From NCBI RefSeq assembly GCF_026391055.1, contig NZ_JAPLET010000025.1:1-64000 (forward strand): 64,000 bases of DNA. Reading direction: 5' to 3'. A model generated the notes under the pieces. The model made no database searches. It had not been told where the DNA came from and was given only the letters and a program-made list of their open reading frames with translations. The position numbers were made by a program, and so were the translations under genes. The stretch comes from Spirosoma sp. GTDB lineage: Bacteria > Bacteroidota > Bacteroidia > Cytophagales > Spirosomataceae. Shown here piece after piece: positions 59,377-64,000 of this stretch (position 1 is the first letter of the stretch; each line of letters opens with the position of its first letter).

Positions 59377-60294
59377 ATGTCTATCCGGGTCCAGAATCTC
59401 ACTAAAGAATACAATCAGCAAAAGGCTGTAAATCAAATCTCGCTCTCGGTATCACCGGGTGAGATTGTCGGTTTTCTGGGGCCAAATGGCGCGGGTAAGT
59501 CAACGACCATGAAAATTGCAACGGGCTACCTCCCTCCCACCGCTGGTACGGTTGAGGTTAATGGGTTCGATGTTCTGACGCACCCAATGGAAGTTAGACG
59601 TAGTACTGGCTACCTGCCTGAGCATAACCCGCTTTACCTGGACCTATACGTGAAGGAATACCTGCGCTTCGCGGGATCACTTCACGGCATACGTGGAGTC
59701 GATCTAACCAGACGTATTACCGATATGATTGAGCTGGTTGGCCTTGGACGAGAGCAGCATAAGCGCATCAGTCAGCTTTCCAAAGGGTATCGGCAGCGGG
59801 TGGGGCTGGCACAGGCGTTGCTACATAATCCGCCGGTGTTGATCCTGGACGAACCCACAACAGGCCTTGACCCCAATCAATTAGCAGAAATCAGGCAAGT
59901 CATTCGGGAGGCCGGACGCAATAAAACAGTGCTATTTTCAACGCACATCATGCAGGAAGTTGAAGCTATTTGCGACCGGGTGATTATCATTAACCGGGGC
60001 CAGATTGTTACCGACCAGCCCCTCAGCCAACTTCGGTGGGCATCGGCGGGCGAAGGTGTTGTCGTTGTAGCCGAGTTTGAACGGGAACTGGAGGATGTAA
60101 ACCTACTGGCGTCTATTCCAGGAGTAGAGCGTGTAGAGCCGCTAACTACTGGACAGTACCGCATCACGGCCACCCCGAACACCGACTTGAGAGGGGCCAT
60201 TTTCCGCCTTGCCGCCGACCGGAACCTCACACTCGTTGGCCTTCGACAGCAGGAAAATTCGTTGGAAGGAATTTTCAAGGAGTTAACAAAATAG
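59377..60294 (+). CDS. gldA: GldA-type ABC transporter ATP-binding protein
   Basis: 305-residue ATPase. Walker A is GPNGAGKS, the signature is LSKGYRQRVGLAQAL, and Walker B is VLILDEPTTGLDP, followed by the H-loop LFSTHIMQEVE. The C-terminal extension of about 85 residues with a small alpha-beta domain is typical for the GldA group, which in gliding Bacteroidota works with GldF and GldG. Neither partner gene is next to it, so its assignment to gliding is by sequence family only; a general multidrug-type ATPase is the alternative. It ends just before the longest hairpin in the window. Confidence 0.88.
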   Translation: MSIRVQNLTKEYNQQKAVNQISLSVSPGEIVGFLGPNGAGKSTTMKIATGYLPPTAGTVEVNGFDVLTHPMEVRRSTGYLPEHNPLYLDLYVKEYLRFAGSLHGIRGVDLTRRITDMIELVGLGREQHKRISQLSKGYRQRVGLAQALLHNPPVLILDEPTTGLDPNQLAEIRQVIREAGRNKTVLFSTHIMQEVEAICDRVIIINRGQIVTDQPLSQLRWASAGEGVVVVAEFERELEDVNLLASIPGVERVEPLTTGQYRITATPNTDLRGAIFRLAADRNLTLVGLRQQENSLEGIFKELTK

Positions 60295-60312
60295 CTCGTA
60301 AGGTAGTGATAA

Positions 60313-60381
60313 GTAAACGAAAAGGCCCGTTTAAACGCCATACCTTTGAGGTATGGCGTTTAAACGGGCCTTTTCGTTTAC
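60313..60381. terminator. 32-bp perfect hairpin between convergent genes
   Basis: Arms 60313-60344 and 60350-60381 are complementary at all 32 positions, with a five-base loop (TTTGA). The arms include CCCGTTTAAACG and CTTTTCG-like ends. It has no long T-run outside the stem, but the internal A/T blocks and the place between gldA and the DUF4136 gene fit a bidirectional terminator. Confidence 0.8.
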
Positions 60382-60392
60382 GTTATTACCCT

Positions 60393-60926
60393 TTATCTGG
60401 CGGTAGCCATGAGTGGATACTGGTCGAAAATTGACCGGACTATCCCTTTAAAATAGTTGTTCTTAAAGTTCTGGTTGCGCATCATCTTGGATGCGTACCC
60501 TTTCCAGATAACCTGATAGGATTCCGCGTCGATGAGCGAAATCATCAGGGTTCCTTCGTCAAGATTGTAGTCGATACGTTTGTAGGTAGCATCGTCATCT
60601 TCCCGAACTACCCAGTCTTTAATAACCGGCTGCTGGTACCCCCGGAAACGCAGGTCAGAACGAAATATATTATACGAGATTAACAGGTTGGGGTTCCGGT
60701 TGCTGACGCGATACCCCCGTGCTTCCATCTGGTGACGAATAGCATCCTGGATGTCGGAACACAGAAGTGTCGAATCGACAAACTCGCATTCCAGAAAATT
60801 GAATGATTCGTAGTTTTTAAAATGGCCCTCGTAGCTATAATCATGCTCTACAAATAACCTACTTGGCGAACAACCCACCACAGCAATAACGGCCAGTGTA
60901 AATAAAATTCCGATGCACTTTTTCAT
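60393..60926 (-). CDS. DUF4136-type lipoprotein
   Basis: 177-residue lipoprotein: signal MKKCIGILFTLAVIAVVGC with lipidation Cys19. The mature part has SYEGHFKNYESFNFLE near the start, a central DIQDAIRHQMEARGYR, NPNLLISYNIF and the C-terminal TLMISLIDAESYQVIWKGYA. This pattern matches DUF4136, small outer-membrane or periplasmic lipoproteins of unknown function. Single gene; aroB lies upstream on the same strand but about 125 bases away. Confidence 0.88.
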   Translation of the reverse strand: MKKCIGILFTLAVIAVVGCSPSRLFVEHDYSYEGHFKNYESFNFLECEFVDSTLLCSDIQDAIRHQMEARGYRVSNRNPNLLISYNIFRSDLRFRGYQQPVIKDWVVREDDDATYKRIDYNLDEGTLMISLIDAESYQVIWKGYASKMMRNQNFKNNYFKGIVRSIFDQYPLMATAR

Positions 60927-61051
60927 ACTAAAGCTTGTAAAGAGTTTTCAATAGATAACTTGTGTTTAATAGAAAGTAGTGATAACTAAGGGTCGAACTC
61001 AAATATAATCGTAAATGTTTGGCAAACAATAGTCTACAGCCAAATAATACT

Positions 61052-62089
61052 TTATTTATTTAGACCTCGGTAGAACTCGATTGCCCTCCGCATCTCGGTG
61101 TTTGATACAAGGATATCGAAAGCACAACTCCCGGTTCCATCCAGTAATGACATCCGTACTTCACGCCCCCGATTTTTCTTATCCTGTAGGGTTAGGGCCA
61201 GAATTGGCTCGGTATCGTCGTCCGACAACCGCACATTACCATATACGGCAAATATGTATTCTTCGATTTGCGTGAGCAGCGATTCATCGATCATTTTTTT
61301 CTGGTAGGCAATATACGCTTCGGCAATCATACCCACGGCAATGGCTTCACCGTGCAGGAGCCGTTTCCGGGGCTGCGTCAGAAAATACGTTTCTACCGCA
61401 TGGCCCAGCGTATGGCCAAAGTTCAGAATCTTCCGCAATCCCTTCTCAGTTGGGTCCTGCTCAACGACGCGTTGTTTTACCGCTACGGAATGAGCCACCA
61501 GTGCGGCCCAGTCCTGCTCGTCGAGGTCACGCCGACGAATTTCGTCCCACATCGCGGCATCGGCAATGAGACAATGCTTAATGACTTCGGCGAACCCTGA
61601 GCGGAGTTCACGTTCGGGTAGTGTAGACAGAAACGTTGGGTCAATCAGTACCGTATTGGGTTGTTGAAATACGCCAATGTGATTTTTAAAGCCCCGGAAA
61701 TCAATCCCCAGTTTACCGCCTACACTGGCATCTACCTGCGAAAGTAAGGTAGTGGGCAGCTGAGCGAAGGCTATACCGCGCTTGTAAGTAGCTGCGCAAA
61801 AACCACCCATATCCCCAATGACGCCCCCACCAAGGTTGAGCACCAGCGCATGACGGTCAAAATTAGCCCGCGTGAGGGCATCCCAGATCATTTCGCAGGT
61901 AGCGATGTGCTTCTGCTCCTCCCCCGATTTGATCCGGACGAGGGTGTGCTTAGGCAAAAAGGTTTTCAGTTCGGGATAACAGAACCGAAACGTATAGTTA
62001 TCAGCAATAACAGCAATGGCTGAAAAATCGTAAGATTCAAGGAAAGCAGGCAGGCTTTCGGCAAGTGGGGCAATGGTTACGGTCGACAT
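61052..62089 (-). CDS. aroB: 3-Dehydroquinate synthase
   Basis: Second enzyme of the shikimate pathway, converting DAHP to dehydroquinate with NAD and a metal. 345 residues. Conserved blocks are GGGVIGDMGGFCAATYKRG, QVDASVGGKLGIDF, ELRSGFAEVIKHCLI and NFGHTLGHAVE, which carry the metal-ligand Glu and His residues. The protein is on the shorter side of the family but has all the catalytic blocks. No other aro gene is next to it. A TActTTTA only about five bases upstream of the ATG hints at a short or absent leader. Confidence 0.95.
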   Translation of the reverse strand: MSTVTIAPLAESLPAFLESYDFSAIAVIADNYTFRFCYPELKTFLPKHTLVRIKSGEEQKHIATCEMIWDALTRANFDRHALVLNLGGGVIGDMGGFCAATYKRGIAFAQLPTTLLSQVDASVGGKLGIDFRGFKNHIGVFQQPNTVLIDPTFLSTLPERELRSGFAEVIKHCLIADAAMWDEIRRRDLDEQDWAALVAHSVAVKQRVVEQDPTEKGLRKILNFGHTLGHAVETYFLTQPRKRLLHGEAIAVGMIAEAYIAYQKKMIDESLLTQIEEYIFAVYGNVRLSDDDTEPILALTLQDKKNRGREVRMSLLDGTGSCAFDILVSNTEMRRAIEFYRGLNK

Positions 62090-62252
62090 ACTGTAAAAGT
62101 ACGGCAGTCATTGGTTGTGATAACGGGAGAATGCCAAGATTTTTTTTGACAGACCATCAGGCTCTACAGTGTTTGCCAGGAACGTATATAATTTAGCACG
62201 CAACACTGGCAGAATATAATTGCGTCTTATTCCTGATCATCAATTACATCTG

Positions 62253-62282
62253 TTGTTTTTTCATCCACCGGGCCTATCTTTA
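62253..62282 (+). promoter_or_regulatory. Promoter of the ACS-type MFS gene
   Basis: TTG (62253-62255) is followed after 19 bases by TATCTTTA (62275-62282), close to TTG-N19-TAnnTTTG with A in place of the last G. The ATG is at 62319. Confidence 0.55.
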
Positions 62283-62318
62283 CCTTTCTCCTGTAGTCTT
62301 TTTCCTCATCAACGCCCT

Positions 62319-63560
62319 ATGAAGGTTCGTTACCGCGTGCTGGCGGGCTTGTTCCTGCTGTCTACCATTACCTATCTCGACCGCGTTTGCATGAACGTCG
62401 TCAGTAAATACGTCAAAGCCGACTTAAACCTTGATAACCAGCAATTTGGCTGGATTCTGGGTGCTTTTTCCTTGGCTTATGCCCTTTTTGAAATACCAAC
62501 CGGCTCCCTAGGCGACCGGATTGGCCCCCGGCGGGTACTGACGCGGGTGGTGGTGTGGTGGTCGGGGTTTACCATGTTGACTGGCACGGCCTTTAACTTC
62601 CTCTATCTGCTGATTGTCCGGTTTTTGTTTGGTGCTGGCGAGGCCGGGGCCTACCCCAACGCATCGATCGTTATTGCGCGCTGGTTTCCGGCCGTTGAAG
62701 TAGGTCGGGCGCAATCCGTTATCTGGGCAGCCGGACGACTGGGTGGTGCTCTGACTCCCCTGTTGGTTATTCCGCTTGTACACTGGGCTGGCTGGCGGTG
62801 GGCTTTTGTCCTGCTAGGGCTGCTGGGTGTGCTGTGGGCCTTAGGCTGGTACTTATCCTTCCGCGACGAACCAGCAGCACAGCCGGGCATCAGTCTGGAG
62901 GAAGTACGGGAGATTGAGCGGGGACGAAAGATACGGGATGCCGATCATCTCATTCCCTGGAAAACCATTATCAGCAACCCCGATCTGTGGGCGCTGATGT
63001 TGATGTGTCATTTGTTTTTTTACGGATCTTATTTTTTCACCAACTGGTCGTCGGTTTATTTTCAGGAGGGGCGCGGGATGACCGAAGACCAGACCAAAAA
63101 CTTCATTTCCCTCTCCTACTTTCTAGGCGCTATCGGCTGTCTGGTAGGTGGCATTCTGAGCGACGCCCTAACCAAGCGTTATGGGCTCAAAATTGGTCGC
63201 CGGGCTGTTGGCGTTGGCGGTCTGGGTTTATCGAGTTTGTTTTTCCTGCTGGCAGGCCTGACTACGGACAATCAGCTGGCGGGCTATTTTCTGGCCACCT
63301 GCGTTCTGATGAAAGATCTGGCCTTGCCGGTTGCGTTTGCCGTTTGTGTAGACATTGGTCAGCGGAATGCAGGTTCTGTAACGGGTGCTATGAATTTTGC
63401 AGGGCAACTGGGCGGTTTTTTCATCACCATTCTGTTCGGCACTATCGTTGAGAATACCCATAACTTCAACTATCCGCTCTTTATGATTGCCGGTTGTTTA
63501 CTGGTTAGTGCCTTACTCTGGCTACGAATTGATCCAACAAAGCCCGTGACGATAAAGTAG
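62319..63560 (+). CDS. MFS transporter, anion:cation symporter (ACS) type
   Basis: 413-residue major facilitator. The start at 62319 (MKVRYRVLAGLFLL) removes a non-conserved N-terminal stretch that a longer frame from 62220 would add. The first helix has the ACS-type TYLDRVCMNVV, with the conserved YxDR, and the loop GSLGDRIGPRRVL. GEAGAYPNASIVIARWFP is diagnostic of the glucarate/hexuronate branch. The substrate is probably a sugar acid or an anionic sugar derivative, not proven. A promoter match lies upstream. Confidence 0.9.
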   Translation: MKVRYRVLAGLFLLSTITYLDRVCMNVVSKYVKADLNLDNQQFGWILGAFSLAYALFEIPTGSLGDRIGPRRVLTRVVVWWSGFTMLTGTAFNFLYLLIVRFLFGAGEAGAYPNASIVIARWFPAVEVGRAQSVIWAAGRLGGALTPLLVIPLVHWAGWRWAFVLLGLLGVLWALGWYLSFRDEPAAQPGISLEEVREIERGRKIRDADHLIPWKTIISNPDLWALMLMCHLFFYGSYFFTNWSSVYFQEGRGMTEDQTKNFISLSYFLGAIGCLVGGILSDALTKRYGLKIGRRAVGVGGLGLSSLFFLLAGLTTDNQLAGYFLATCVLMKDLALPVAFAVCVDIGQRNAGSVTGAMNFAGQLGGFFITILFGTIVENTHNFNYPLFMIAGCLLVSALLWLRIDPTKPVTIK

Positions 63561-63629
63561 GCTTAAGCAATAGGTTTCAGTTTATCAACATAGCCAGGAC
63601 TATACAACAGAAGGGAGAGCAAAAAGACC

Positions 63630-64000
63630 TTGGAAACTTCTATCCAAACAATCGTTAAGCTAATTAGAAGTGCCCTACTAGCTTTTGCCGTACTTATTGG
63701 GATGATGGCATTAGCCTTTGCCATTTTCTTTTATGCTTATTCGATCCCTAGTACTGATTTTGACTTAACCAATGTAGATAAGGATACTACTTTTTATGTG
63801 AGGACCCAGCGAAGCAATGGCGAGGGAACCGGAAGACTCGCCATGTTAGCATCTGGTGCGCCAAACGACTCAACCGCTTCTATTTCTACTAAGTACGCTA
63901 ATCCAGCCGTCTTAATGGGTGAAACTCATTTACCAAAAGGCAAGATAAACCAGCTTTACCAACGTGACTTCTATAACAGTAGGGATAAAGTGAATTATCA
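63630..64000 (+). CDS. Membrane-anchored hypothetical protein, cut by window end
   Basis: An open frame of 123 codons continues past the right edge. It can begin at TTG 63630 with AAGGGAGAG about ten bases upstream as ribosome-binding site (LETSIQTIVKLIRS); the next ATGs fall inside the first membrane helix (LLAFAVLIGMMALAFAIFFY), so the TTG is more likely. After the helix comes an extracytoplasmic part rich in Thr and Ser (VRTQRSNGEGTGR, NDSTASISTKYANP). I do not recognise a family. No in-frame stop occurs from 63594 to the edge. Confidence 0.6.
   Translation, partial: METSIQTIVKLIRSALLAFAVLIGMMALAFAIFFYAYSIPSTDFDLTNVDKDTTFYVRTQRSNGEGTGRLAMLASGAPNDSTASISTKYANPAVLMGETHLPKGKINQLYQRDFYNSRDKVNY

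Overview
The window looks like the chromosome of a Cytophagales bacterium (phylum Bacteroidota), most like Spirosoma and its relatives. The evidence is a SusC/SusD pair, type IX secretion C-terminal domains (type A and type B), a GldA-type gliding ABC ATPase, a GLPGLI protein, an extracytoplasmic M56/BlaI pair, DUF1080 and ThuA sugar proteins, and promoters with the Bacteroidota -7 word TAnnTTTG. LpxB, HldD and RfaE2 show a Gram-negative envelope. I found no tRNA, rRNA, CRISPR array, insertion sequence or phage module. The species call is inference from gene content.

Layout. 1-4382: SusC (start off the window, one frameshift) and SusD with a terminator. 4399-7530: MsrA lipoprotein, an MFS carrier, a guanidinium-type SMR exporter and a decayed Uma2-family pseudogene. 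7577-12704 (minus): a type B T9SS cargo, a LytTR regulator and a TPR histidine kinase. 12907-14674: a BlaI repressor and M56 sensor protease behind a promoter that contains a BlaI-type operator. 14926-20729: a sugar block (TIM-barrel isomerase, two Gfo/Idh/MocA oxidoreductases, an MFS carrier) with a DUF433/DUF5615 toxin-antitoxin pair inside it. 20816-30000: a WHy-domain protein, a META lipoprotein, a 1143-residue ThuA-PQQ-PKD-cytochrome c fusion, and a GLPGLI/outer-membrane barrel pair. 30202-38686: pabB coupled to a NYN plus cold-shock fusion, hisB, a 33-residue membrane peptide, an acyltransferase, a nitrilase-type hydrolase, lpxB, queD and hldD. 38759-43268 (minus): a chain of DUF5666 protein, response regulator, kinase, DUF486 protein and MFS carrier. 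43365-51831: subtilase, Xaa-Pro peptidase, TetR regulator, CotH/T9SS cargo, an altered Fic protein, a Tat-exported TIM-barrel protein and a DUF1080 hydrolase. 51997-64000: MoeB-rhodanese, panD, a flippase-like protein, rfaE2, a membrane metallopeptidase, a holin-like protein, an exported methyltransferase-like lipoprotein, an amino acid permease, gldA, a DUF4136 lipoprotein, aroB, an MFS carrier and a truncated ORF.

Working together. Several genes fit uptake and oxidative or 3-keto breakdown of sugars: SusCD, Gfo/Idh/MocA, the TIM-barrel isomerases, DUF1080, ThuA/PQQ and the MFS carriers. They are spread over several transcription units. Envelope genes (lpxB, hldD, rfaE2, flippase, acyltransferase) are likewise scattered.

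The most unusual non-coding signal is a set of intergenic inverted repeats. Each pair of arms is built from a short word repeated imperfectly (for example TTAGTnn every 7 bases, or CACAGAGAnn about every 10). The words differ from gap to gap but the architecture is shared. Several terminators are also unusually long perfect hairpins, one with 32-bp arms. One terminator palindrome carries a -7 promoter word a few bases before the next start codon, suggesting a leaderless mRNA.
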